A DNA stretch of 64,000 bases from assembly GCF_041381155.1 (NCBI RefSeq), contig NC_091137.1:13759765-13823764 (forward strand), read 5' to 3'. Of the stretch, positions 44,401 to 53,021 are shown in pieces. Below the pieces are notes generated by a model. It made no database searches and was not told the origin of the DNA. It saw nothing but the letters and a program-made list of their open reading frames with translations. The translations under genes and the position numbers were made by a program. Source of the stretch: Argopecten irradians (taxonomy: Eukaryota; Mollusca; Bivalvia; Pectinida; Pectinidae). The number at the start of each line of letters is the position of its first letter. Position 1 is the first letter of the stretch.

Positions 44401-47400
44401 GTGGACACTCACCTGTAGCATTTACATGTACCCGACCCATTTGGAGGTCTTATATAAATTTGCTTTATAATTCACGGACAACAAATGTACATTTGTACAA
44501 CACTCTACCCCTCTCCATCCCCACTCCCCCTCTCGATTTACCTGCTTTCATTTATACCATTTGTTATTTGACAGCGGCATATTTTGATTTTGTGTCAACT
44601 TGTATCACACCTGGTCAAGTGCAGTCACCCATGAACAATGGCTCACTGATACGTAGCCTCAGACGCGCACGGCCCCTCACATGTTTATTTAGGCTACGAT
44701 GTGTATAATACGCGTACGTGACCCCGTGCATGTACATGTACCAAAGCATACCACAAAAACAACAATTTTGTGTTATTCTAGTCATTACAGAAAACCAGCT
44801 CTATGGTGTTTTATTCCTCGTGTGTTTTGTTACATCAACATACCAATAAAATACATGATCAATCATATCAATGGCCAATACGTGTAAATACAGAGATACA
44901 GTTGAATGTACATGTATCAACTGTCAGTTCGTGTTGTATATGTATATATATATAAGTCAATTATGATTTGATATCTATTGACATCGGTACGTTCTTAATT
45001 TCACATAAAATATGTAAAAAAAAGTATTCGTTGTATGGTTGAGATATTATTAATTGTGTTATTTTATTATTAGAATAGTGTGTACCACTAGAAAATAATG
45101 TGATCCAATGCTAACAGTGATGAGTCGGATATAATTTTTTTATAATGTATGCACCAGTGAGTTATATAATATATTATGACCAGCAGTACGGCGTCCTGTG
45201 GCGTGAGTTCACACCTGTGTAATCCTTCAGTCCACTTTATCGAGCCCCGCGGGTGTTACAAGTGTATATTGTACCTGTCCCCCTGTAGCACATACACGTG
45301 TATAGTTAGTACTATATAAGACCTTGCAGAAAGGTATACAAATGATCATTACTATCAAACAATGTGTGTAGGTTACACGTATCAAATGTAATTAATGTCT
45401 AGATACAAAAGGATTTTTTTTTAAATTTATTTGTGTATGTTTACTACATTGTCCAGAACACGTAAATTTATCGGCCTACACCGTCGTTTGACTCCACTTT
45501 TAGTTTAGCCAACACATGCGCAGTCAACCATTCCTAATCAAATATCAATGAATAACATCCGGTAAACGAATTGGAACGCAAACGCACGCAAACGCAAACG
45601 AACGAAAGCCAAAACGAATCAAAACGCAAACGAACGCAAACGAAATCGAATCGAAACGCAAACGAACGAAAACGCGAAACGCAAACGAAAAACGCTCGAC
45701 GAAACAAAACGCAAACGAAACTAAACGAAAGAAACGCAAACGAATCTAAAACGCGTTTGAGGGAATGTTAGACGCATTAAGTACTGTAGTATTACCTTGA
45801 TATCTAGTTAGTTGTCTAGCTGTGTCATACCTTGATATCTAGTTAGTTGTCTAGCTGTGACATACCTTGATATCTAGTTAGTTGTCTAGCTGTGTCATAC
45901 CTTGATATCTAGTTAGTTGTCTAGCTGTGACATACCATGATATCTAGTTAGTTGTCTAGCTGTGTCATACCTTGATATCTAGTTAGTTGTCTAGCTGAGA
46001 TAGTATTACCTTGATATCTAGTTAGTTGTCTAGTTGATATCTAGTTAGTTGTCTAGCTGTGTCATACCTTGATATCTAGTTAGTTGTCTAGCTGTGTCAT
46101 ACCTTGATATCTAGTTAGTTGTCTAGCTGTGTCATACCTTGATATCTAGTTAGTTGTCTAGCTGAGATAGTATTACCTTGATATCTAGTTGGTTGTCTAG
46201 CTGTGTCATACCTTCATATCTAGTTAGTTGTCTAGCTGAGATAGTATTGCCTTGATATCTAGTTAGTTGTCTAGTTGTATCATACCTTGATATCTAGTTA
46301 GTTGTCTAGCTGTGTCATACCTTGATATCTAGTTGGTTGTCTAGCTGTGTCAAACCTTGATATATAGTTAGTTGTCTAGCTGAGATAGTATTATCTTGAT
46401 ATCTAGTTAGTTGACTATCTAATCATACCTAGATATCTAGTTAGTTTTCTAGCTGTGACAAACCATGACATCTAGTTGGTTGCCTAACTGAGACAGTATT
46501 ACCTTGATATCTAGTTAATTGTCTAGCTGTGTCATCCCTCGATATCTAGTTAGTTGTCTAGCTGTGTCATACCTTGATATCTAGTTGGTTGTCTAGCTGT
46601 GTCATACCTTGATATCTAGTTAGTTGTCTAGCTGTGTCATACCTTGATATCTAGTTAGTTGTCTAGCTGTGTCATACCTTGATATCTAGTTAGTTGTCTA
46701 GCTGTGTTATACCTTGATATCTAGTTGGTTGTCTAGCTGTGATCCCTTGGTTGACCTCTCTGCTTGTGATACAGAAAACTGTTCGATACTGTCAGGCCCA
46801 AGACTCTCCAACTGTTTTTGATATTCGGCCTTCAAACCAAACATATGATTATCAGTTACAAGTCAGGTATTATATCAAAGGTTTTGGAGATCCTGACCAT
46901 CCTCCATATAAATGGTAACTTGTTATTTTGAAATACATTGATGGCTTTAGGCCGAGGATGTTGTCTTGACTTGAGGTGATTCAAATTTTTTAATATCAAT
47001 CCTTAAACAATCCTGGTTCTCCTCTAGATCTATGAAAGACAGATTTATATGATATTGATAAGATGTGGATATGAAGGATAGGGATAACTTGAGGGTCACA
47101 GAATCTTGTAATACTCAAGGCTTGTTGAGGGTTTTTCAACTTTCTGTAATCCTGAAGGTAGAATATTTCAATCCTTCCTATCCACATGAATGAGAATTTT
47201 TGTCTTGTACATCAACATTAATATTAGATATTACATCTTTTTTAGCATCCATTAATACAAGCATGTTTTGTGAAATTTGTATGAAAATTTTATAGAGATT
47301 GTTGATGCTATGACGTCATGAGATTCTATTCCATGGTTAGCCACATCATATCGCCTCAGATGACATGAGCATATTGCATGATATATGTCAGTGTCACACT

Positions 47401-50400
47401 TGTTGGTAGGAGAGAATCAAACAAATCATGTACAGAAATTGATATTATTTTCTACCTACCTTTTTCTTTAATTTCTTTAGTTCTTTTTTACTAAGTTTAG
47501 GCTTTGCTTCTTCTTCCACTTCTTCTTTTTCTGTAACATCAGATACAGTTAAATAGTTAAAACAATTGTTACATATCATACGTTTGTTTGCCAGTGCTCC
47601 AGTTAAGATGTACACAGGTAAAATACCCATTGAAAACCTTTCAATTACCCCTAAAAATTGTATGAAAGTGTACATATTACCCCTACAATATTTGTATTAC
47701 TCAAACTTTTAAGTATGAGCGCTTACATCCAGAAACTAGGGGTGGATTGGTATATCGATATACCGGTTTGTACCGGTATTTAAGAATGTATCGGTTCCCA
47801 ATACGGCAAAGTGCTGTTGTATCGCTGTATCATTCAAATATTAAAAACTCAACCCAATAAGTATGCACGCTTACATTCAGAAAGTAGGGCTGGATTGGTA
47901 TACCAATAAACCGGTTTGTATCAGTATTCAAAAACGTATCCGTTCTCCATACGGCAAAGTGTTGTTGTATCATTGTATCATTCAAATATTAAAAACTACT
48001 GTTTTTCACAACTTTTGACAGAAAATATCCATTAAAGCTCAACCAGGCAAAGGATTTCTGTAGCATATTCTATTGATAGGAAGGGTGAAGCGTTTGCCTA
48101 ACCACGAATACAACTTAGCAGAGCACATGAAGGCTAAATTGCATTTGGCGTGACTTGCAAACAACTATTTTGTTCAGAATATGTCTTTAGTTCTCACAAT
48201 ATCAGTAACAATTTTAACATGAAAAATATTTCCTTTGTATCATCAATACGTATCTTGTATTGTTTCAGTGTATTGCCAATACATATCGGTTCGGCTGTTC
48301 GAATACCTAGCCCTACCAGAAATAAAAGCAGAAGAAATTTGGTACAAGAGGTCCATGGGCCTTAACTATCTGATATTTGATACAACTAGTTATGTCATTT
48401 ACTAGCCAACTGATGTTGTTTGTTCACGAAATAGAAACATAGATCTAAAAGTTTTCATTAAGCTTGGTGCATATTAACTCACATTATCATGTTCAAAAAG
48501 TTAAATAATTATTATTGCAAAGGGCAATAACTCTCTAATTAAGTTAGAGACGAATCAAGCTGATTTTCGAACGCATCCGAGATCTTTCCGATGTTAGTCT
48601 ACATACAAAGTTTCATTAAGTTCGGTTCATATTTACTCAAGTTATCATGTTCACAAGGTCCAATAATAATTATTAGTGCAAAGGCAATATCTCTGTCAAT
48701 TACTGTCGAATCACGCTGATTTTCGAATTCGTCAGAGATCTTTTCAATTTTAGTCTGCATACAAAGTTTCATTAAGCTTAGTTTATATTTACTGAAGTTA
48801 TCACATTCACATGGATATGTTAAAGGATGTCGCACGACGGAAGACGACAGACAAAAGACTATCAGGGTCAAGTGACCTAAAAATCAGATGAATATCAGTC
48901 ATTTTTTAAGAGTCTACATCAAATGTGCTCTTGTTTCAGATAGATAATTGCACAATTGCTTGTTAACCATAGATTACTTTATACTATAATCACATAACTT
49001 TTATAGAAATATCTCTGTTAAGTTTTGGGTTCACACAGAAGTCAGAGTTGTAACGGTACCCCTCTCCTTCAAAAGTGTGAGTACAATTACCCCCCCCCCC
49101 CCTCAAAAAATTATCTGGAGCACTGTTTGCTACACATCACATATAATATTAGAGCTCTGCATCTGCAGAGGATACTTCTGAAATTCATACAATATGTTTA
49201 CCTTTTGTTTTACCAACTAAAGCCTTTAACAATGTATTTACCTTTTTTTCACCAACTGAAATCCTACACAATGTGTTTACCTTTTTGCTCGTCGCTGTTA
49301 TATATTTCTCCATCCTCCTCCTCCTCCTCCTCCTCCTCGTACGTGTCTGGTGATACACGATCAGCAGCTGATGAAGCTTTCTGTGGTGGTGTGTCTGGTT
49401 TTGTATCTGTAGACTAAATTGGACAAAAGGATTCAATTTAATTTACATACATTTATATATTAGACATTTAATAATAGAAAGCAGAAGATTGAGTAACACA
49501 TGGACAGATGACAGTATCTGTAACCACTAATATAATACTATCTATACCCACATTTATGAAGGGTTTCTATAATGTATTTCAATTCTTTTTGAAAAATGTT
49601 ACAAAAACAATTTTAATTTTTTTTTATTTTACATTGATTGCAAAACATATCACACTTATATACAAAGGTTTATATTACATACTAAATATATACAACTATT
49701 TGACAATAAGTGTACATGTAATGTAATTGTACTTCCTCTTCAAAAATCAAAAAAAATATTAAAACAATATGGAATTTTATTTTGTAAGTTAAACCTTACT
49801 TCTTCTTTTGAAGCGTCGTCATCACCTTCATCTTCTGCAGCCAAAAATTCAGCAAGCTTTTTCAGCTTTGCTGATTTCCCCTTAAAAGGAAAACAGATTT
49901 TAATCATTTGGATGTGTTAAATGTAAGATGAGTTAGTGTGTGGGTTGAGGAACAATTAACACTTGAGATAAAAGAACATGAATACCATGCATTAATATAA
50001 TTATACAACCCAAACAGGAATACTGTCTATCTGTATGGGACCCCTACCATGTCAACCAGATTACATGAATCGAAAGAAATACAGCACAGAGCAGATCAAT
50101 ACATACAAAACAGATACCACAACACAAGCTCAGATACACACATGATACACGGCCTTAAACTACCATCACTACATGTAAAATTCAATCCAGATTAACATTT
50201 GTCTTCAAAATCATACACAAACAAGTTGTAGTCAACACCCCAATACTTACCAGAACATACTGCAAAACTAAACACACGCCCAAACATACTGATACTTCTG
50301 GATCTGCTACTAAAGACATATGCAAATAGTGATACCTGTGTGCGTGGTACTCTTTCTTTCCACATACAATCACCTAATGGAATCTCTTTCCGGTAGCAAC

Positions 50401-52186
50401 AGTACAAGCACAACATTGGAAGACTTCAATGCCTTCACAACAAACTGAGTAAATCATACTCTTTTTATTTTGTTATCTTGTTTTTTTTATCTTCTTCTTC
50501 CAATTTATGGGACAGGCTCATATTGAGTGCATTTGTCCTTGGGAGGTTGCATTGATATATAGATAAAAACAGTATAATATATGAATACATTACTACTATT
50601 CCTCCAGTTTTGACATAGCTTTATATTTTCTATATTTTTGCCTGAACCATTATCAACGGAAAAGAATTTCAACAATAATGAAATGACTATATATATTCTT
50701 TTAAGCAACCAGAAGTTCATAGTACGCATTAGGAGTACACTATGATATTGTTTGAAGAAACTATAATACATCTTCACAAGCTAGTCCTTAGCTTACAAAT
50801 GATGTCATCTGAGGGAATAGGCATTGTGAGAATTTGGTCAGGTATAATTCACTAGATTGTTTACTAAAATCTAGCCAGGGCAGCCCTGAATGAGTCCAGG
50901 AGGACAGGCTCCTATGCTAACCAGGGATGCTTGTAAAGAATTCCACTTGATGATGGTTTGAGTATCTGTATAGGTTTTTATTGAATGATACAAGTATTTG
51001 GTTTAGTCTGTGTATGCCTATTGTTATCCTGTCATCTGATGTTACAGTGTATATGTGTTGTGATAACATTATGATTCTGGCTTTAGCTCTTCTAGTAACC
51101 AATGGTTCAAAGTTAAGGAATGTTATATATGTTATGTTGGTGAATGGTTCCTGGTACTCTATTTCTGTACTGATTACAGACACACCTTGCAGCTCTTCTC
51201 TGAATGTTTTTGAGTGTCAGGATTTATTAAGGTTGTATGGATCCCAGCAGGATGCTGAATACTCAAGAAATGCCATGGTCTTACAAGTGTGGTGTATGAT
51301 TCTACTTTCCGACTTGCATGATGACATATTGCGTTTAATTGATGACATATTGAATTGCGTTTAATTATATAAGGGATCCTTAATTTCTGTTGGCCTTCTC
51401 TGTTACAGAATGAATGTGTGTGTTCTAATTTAGATCATATTTGACAGTGACCCCTAGATATTTCCCAGATTCTATATGTATATTTAAAATGTCTTAAAGT
51501 GTAATGTGTAATTAAATTTCAGAATAGTTTTCTTCCTATAGAGTTTTATTTACTAACAAAACACTTCTTAGCATTAAATTGCATTTGCCATCTAACCTCC
51601 CCCTCGTCCAAATAATCATCAACATGATGGCATGGTACAATCGTGGGACACAAGTATTCGTCACTGTTGTTTTGTTGCTATATATTCTATGTATTTTTAC
51701 TTTTTTCTTAGAATTTTCCTGGTTTCATTTATTGATAGATTTTCACCAAATTTTCCGATGCTAGATTTTCAAAATATCATTATTTTGGTGCACCATTTAA
51801 TTTTTATGATATCAATAGTGAAAAAACTACAGTGATGAGTACTTATGTCCCATGACAGTAGTTAAAATGTACACGAACTGTAATGTGACGAAGAAAAATG
51901 ACGGGGAGGGGGGGGGTCCATGTTTGTGATCAGTTTAATTTACATTTTATCTATGCAAGTCTATTCACTTTTAAGATTTAAATATTACCAGGGTCATTAC
52001 ATAAGCACATTTATCGACTGAAGGCCTCACTTTTTCTTTGTTTTTCTTCTTTTTGCTTTTATCTGGCACTTCAGCGCCATTCTCTCCAGTTCCCAAAGCC
52101 GCCATTCTCTCTTCCAATGTCTTATCATCGTCTTCGTCATTCCACTCTTCCTGTTGTTTCGACTTAGCTTTATTCTTCTTAGGCAT
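17421..52186 (-). CDS. ABCF1: ABCF1: ATP-binding cassette subfamily F member 1, complete, 19 coding exons
   Basis: Exons: 52186-52031, 49880-49800, 49413-49281, 47530-47460, 46829-46713, 43130-43030, 42687-42602, 38575-38436, 38162-37930, 34489-34365, 34047-33935, 28763-28589, 28288-28214, 27880-27810, 19249-19217, 18901-18830, 18566-18405, 17994-17922 and 17599-17421. They total 2196 nt (731 aa) with all phases agreeing. The N-terminus ([15 protein letters not shown]) is Lys/Glu-rich, including a 7-Glu run, as in vertebrate ABCF1, but shorter. Cassette 1 has [29 protein letters not shown] and VSHDQ. Cassette 2 has [29 protein letters not shown] and VSHDERL. The linker [16 protein letters not shown] is family-specific. 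All catalytic motifs are intact and there are no membrane segments. The family acts in the cytosol on ribosomes and eIF2 in translation initiation. The start has a purine at -3. Introns are unusually rich in minisatellites. Confidence 0.96.
19454..27800. repeat. Giant minisatellite, 23-bp unit, about 360 copies
   Basis: A near-perfect 23-bp unit (AACACCGTACCAAAGTATGG plus three bases) fills almost the whole 8.56-kb ABCF1 intron between exons 27810-27880 and 19217-19249. It starts only about 8 nt after the donor. Two major variants differ at one base (CACCG or CACAG). There are occasional 22-bp and 24-bp units and a few disrupted ones (for example near 20390-20410, 23220, 24061 and 27173). The unit has no stop codon in any minus-strand frame, producing three overlapping spurious frames of 2460-2782 codons. 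Confidence 0.98.
28847..29535. repeat. Dispersed repeat with three internal units and a terminal hairpin
   Basis: The element begins near AGAGATCCCAGAGGGATCTT and contains three units of roughly 140 bp, each with an inverted AAGATGG/CCATCTT pair. It ends with GGACGGAC-type runs and the hairpin GCCCACCATC-TGAT-GATGGTGGGC at about 29498-29531. A fragment of the same end occurs at 42894-42922, so the family is dispersed. No coding capacity was seen; it is probably non-autonomous. Confidence 0.7.
29536..30547. other. ABCF1 intron sequence, nothing recognised
   Basis: Unique-looking AT-rich intron between the hairpin-ended repeat and the 44-bp array. Confidence 0.5.
30548..31625. repeat. Minisatellite, 44-bp unit, about 24 copies
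   Basis: Tandem units contain ACAATAAGTCACCGTAATAT and AAAAGATGCCCACCCC. Substitutions, small indels and higher divergence occur toward 31200-31625. The array lies in the middle of the ABCF1 intron between exons 33935-34047 and 28589-28763, away from both splice junctions. Confidence 0.93.
32550..32880. repeat. Dispersed repeat fragment with two related units
   Basis: Two roughly 140-bp segments share CATCTTGGAT, CACAAAAAATAACAACAC and GATCATTTCAGGCAAGT. The segment begins with CAAGAGGACCAAGGACTG and is similar in style to the 28.8-29.5 kb element (CCATCTTG motifs). No coding capacity was seen. Confidence 0.55.
33470..33492. repeat. 23-base T homopolymer
   Basis: Uninterrupted T run in an ABCF1 intron; a simple repeat or poly(A) remnant of an antisense insertion. 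Confidence 0.9.
34490..37775. repeat. 36-bp minisatellite built from the exon-10 3' splice junction, about 90 copies
   Basis: Read on the ABCF1 sense strand, each unit contains a branch-like TTGAC, the tract TCTGTTTTGTGTTAG and then TTACCTACAG. The last 10 bases are exactly the first 10 bases of ABCF1 exon 34489-34365, and GTTAG is its acceptor. Thus the array is a ladder of the real 3' splice site that runs directly into the true exon. It occupies nearly all of the 3.4-kb intron 34490-37929. Variants include TGTAGATAAC and occasional 31-bp units lacking GACC. Confidence 0.95.
39388..40483. repeat. Minisatellite, 26-bp unit, about 42 copies
   Basis: An extremely homogeneous 26-bp unit (CATAGAGGTAAGTTTGTTTT plus CTATCC) degrades only at the right end (40370-40483). 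On the plus strand, antisense to ABCF1, each unit contains the consensus 5' splice site AG-GTAAGT and a pyrimidine tract ending in CCATAG. The array lies mid-intron between ABCF1 exons 42602-42687 and 38436-38575. Confidence 0.97.
40721..42030. mobile_element. Decayed pogo/Tigger-like DNA transposon (1.3 kb)
   Basis: Terminal inverted repeats CAGTGAAACCTCACCTTACG (left) and CAGTAAAACCTCTCTATTAA (right, reverse complement) are flanked by TA on both sides (40719-40720 and 42031-42032). Several subterminal copies of ATTACGACCACCCCGCTATT occur. CAGT termini with TA target duplication are characteristic of Tc1/mariner-pogo elements. Inside is a broken transposase N-terminus (separate entry). It is inserted in an ABCF1 intron and is too short and mutated to be autonomous. 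Confidence 0.75.
41604..41748 (+). pseudogene. Remnant of a pogo/Tigger transposase helix-turn-helix
   Basis: Plus-strand translation gives [20 protein letters not shown], an in-frame TAG, then [11 protein letters not shown] and [16 protein letters not shown]. The order and spacing fit the CENP-B/psq-type DNA-binding helix-turn-helix of Tigger-family transposases, broken by a stop and with no catalytic DDE region in the element. Confidence 0.7.
42290..42480. repeat. Short degenerate array, about 33-bp unit, about 6 copies
   Basis: Repeats of CGCTAAAATAAGACACCATT followed by AAAATAAAACTAC, with many small deletions, lie in an ABCF1 intron about 120 bp downstream (sense) of exon 42687-42602. 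Confidence 0.75.
43191..46739. repeat. 35-bp minisatellite built from the exon-5 5' splice junction, about 40 copies, split by a transposon
   Basis: On the ABCF1 sense strand each unit reads CAGCTAGACAACTAACTAGA then TATCAAG followed by GTATGACA or GTAATACT. The real exon 46829-46713 ends with the same sequence (CAGCTAGACAACCAACTAGA, TATCAAG, then GTATAAC). Each unit therefore copies the last 27 or so coding bases plus the donor. Most copies have TAA where the exon has CAA (Gln), giving an in-frame stop; some keep CAA. The array fills the intron 43131-46712 apart from an inserted 2.1-kb element. Interspersed GAGATAGTATTACC variants recur periodically. Confidence 0.95.
43654..45786. mobile_element. 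2.1-kb non-autonomous DNA transposon with 28-bp terminal inverted repeats
   Basis: The ends are perfect inverted repeats of 28 bp beginning CAGTACTTAATGCGTCTAAC, flanked by TA on each side (43652-43653 and 45787-45788). Removing the element restores the array sequence GCTGAGATAGTATTACC. Both subterminal regions are rich in AAACGCAAACGAA-type motifs, in the same orientation at both ends. No transposase was seen in the interior; a CAGT start and TA duplication suggest a Tc1/mariner-superfamily mobiliser. Confidence 0.85.
47737..48315. mobile_element. hAT-like MITE (579 bp)
   Basis: The left end TAGGGGTGGATTGGTATA and right end GAATACCTAGCCCTA are inverted. Flanking 8-bp sequences CCAGAAAC and CCAGAAAT form a target-site duplication with one mismatch, as expected for hAT. 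The interior has a tandem duplication of roughly 130 bp (ACGGCAAAGTG, TTGTATCATTCAAATATTAA). No coding capacity. Confidence 0.75.
48345..48890. repeat. Dispersed repeat with two internal units
   Basis: The sequence starts near ACAAGAGGTCCATGGGCCTT and ends near GACGGAAGACGACAGACAAA and TCAAGTGACCT. Two units of about 170 bp share CATACAAAGTTTCATTAAG and TATCATGTTCA. The ends match, in opposite orientation, those of the repeats at 55.5 and 57.4 kb (AGGTCA start, TTAAGGCCCATGGGCCTCTT end), so it belongs to the same superfamily. Confidence 0.6.
49186..49285. repeat. Three-copy repeat of the exon-3 5' splice junction
   Basis: On the ABCF1 sense strand, the true donor CAAAAAG-GTAAACACATTGT is followed 39 bp later by AAAAAAAG-GTAAATACATTGT, and 40 bp after that by ACAAAAG-GTAAACATATTGT. 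The first GT belongs to exon 49413-49281. Only three diverged copies exist, so this looks like a short or early-stage array. Confidence 0.8.
50860..51620 (-). pseudogene. Decayed LINE reverse-transcriptase C-terminal fragment
   Basis: Minus-strand reading gives, across frameshifts and stops, [29 protein letters not shown], and then [19 protein letters not shown] (51074-51018). These match in order the region after the RT core of CR1/Jockey-like non-LTR elements (WQM.FN..KC, YK.LVRP.LEYAS..WDPY, LNWE.LE.RRAKARL.M). It is inserted in the first ABCF1 intron on the same strand. The plus-strand open frame at 50981-51364 is its antisense shadow. Confidence 0.75.
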
Positions 52187-53010
52187 TGTGTCACCTTGGT
52201 CGTGTAGAGTTCGCTAGATCGTTTACTATAATCTCCGTCTATGTCAGTATGTTCCTGTTCTGATCTTTCACAATAATTGACGTGAAACCGGAAGCATGTG
52301 GGTACCTTCTCGAAAGAACTTACGCAACATCCGGTCCATGGTTAGTCGATCAGACGCTTGATCAAGCTGACGGTGACGCTTGATACCAAATGCGTCATCG
52401 ATAAAAATATTTATTTATGAAAACTTAATTGAGTTTTTAGCATGATTTACGTGTCATCTGAGCAGTAGATTCGTACTTGTTATCAAAGATAATCATTGAC
52501 TACAATTATCAATATGCCTTTGTAATTTGTTATGTATTCATAGGACGTAAGCGGCGAGACCAACACTGCAAGGTAATTATAATGTAAAGTGAAAGTAAAG
52601 TGGATATTGAACGATTTTTCTTCTCTTCCTGTTTAACGCAATTCCATCGATGATGATTCTATTGATGTGATAAAAAGAATTTGTATTTAGGGAGTGGGAT
52701 TGAGATTTTCAAAGTCCTTCACATTTTGGACTTGTGACTACATGTATATACAGCTGTATAAGCTGGCTCTACTCTAACATTGTTATCTCGACGTGACACT
52801 TTTGAGATATTACGTGTCGTCGTTTCTAACAGCAAAAGAATGTCCGATAAAAATAAGTTAAAAAATAGACTCTATACTGATCAAAACTGATGAGCACCTG
52901 TCTATGTACAATGTGCGTAAAATTTAATATACATGCATCTATTTACAGATGTGTATACGCAATCAATTATTATAGGTACATGTATTTACATTTCAGTTTT
53001 TTCTTTTCAG
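52187..53010. promoter_or_regulatory. Divergent promoter region between ABCF1 and the PLAAT-like gene
   Basis: The two genes point away from each other with 835 bp between start codons. The ABCF1 5' UTR lies just above 52186. The PLAAT-like 5' UTR is probably spliced, because a strong acceptor (TTTTTTCTTTTCAG, ending 53010) sits 11 nt before its ATG, so a non-coding first exon should lie inside this interval. No clear TATA box was seen for either gene. Confidence 0.45.
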
Positions 53011-53021
53011 AAATTGATAAA

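Noticed and set aside
43654..45786. Transposase gene inside the 2.1-kb inverted-repeat element
   Set aside because: Only short frames without recognisable catalytic motifs are present.
1018..46745. Regularly spaced repeats resembling CRISPR arrays
   Set aside because: Units are head-to-tail with no unique spacers, no cas genes are present, and the genome is eukaryotic.
49185..49436. Arg-rich minus-strand frame over ABCF1 exon 3
   Set aside because: Wrong frame: only the frame giving the Glu-rich run is consistent with the phases of the flanking ABCF1 exons.
50981..51364. Plus-strand 127-codon frame
   Set aside because: It is the antisense of a decayed LINE reverse-transcriptase fragment read on the minus strand.
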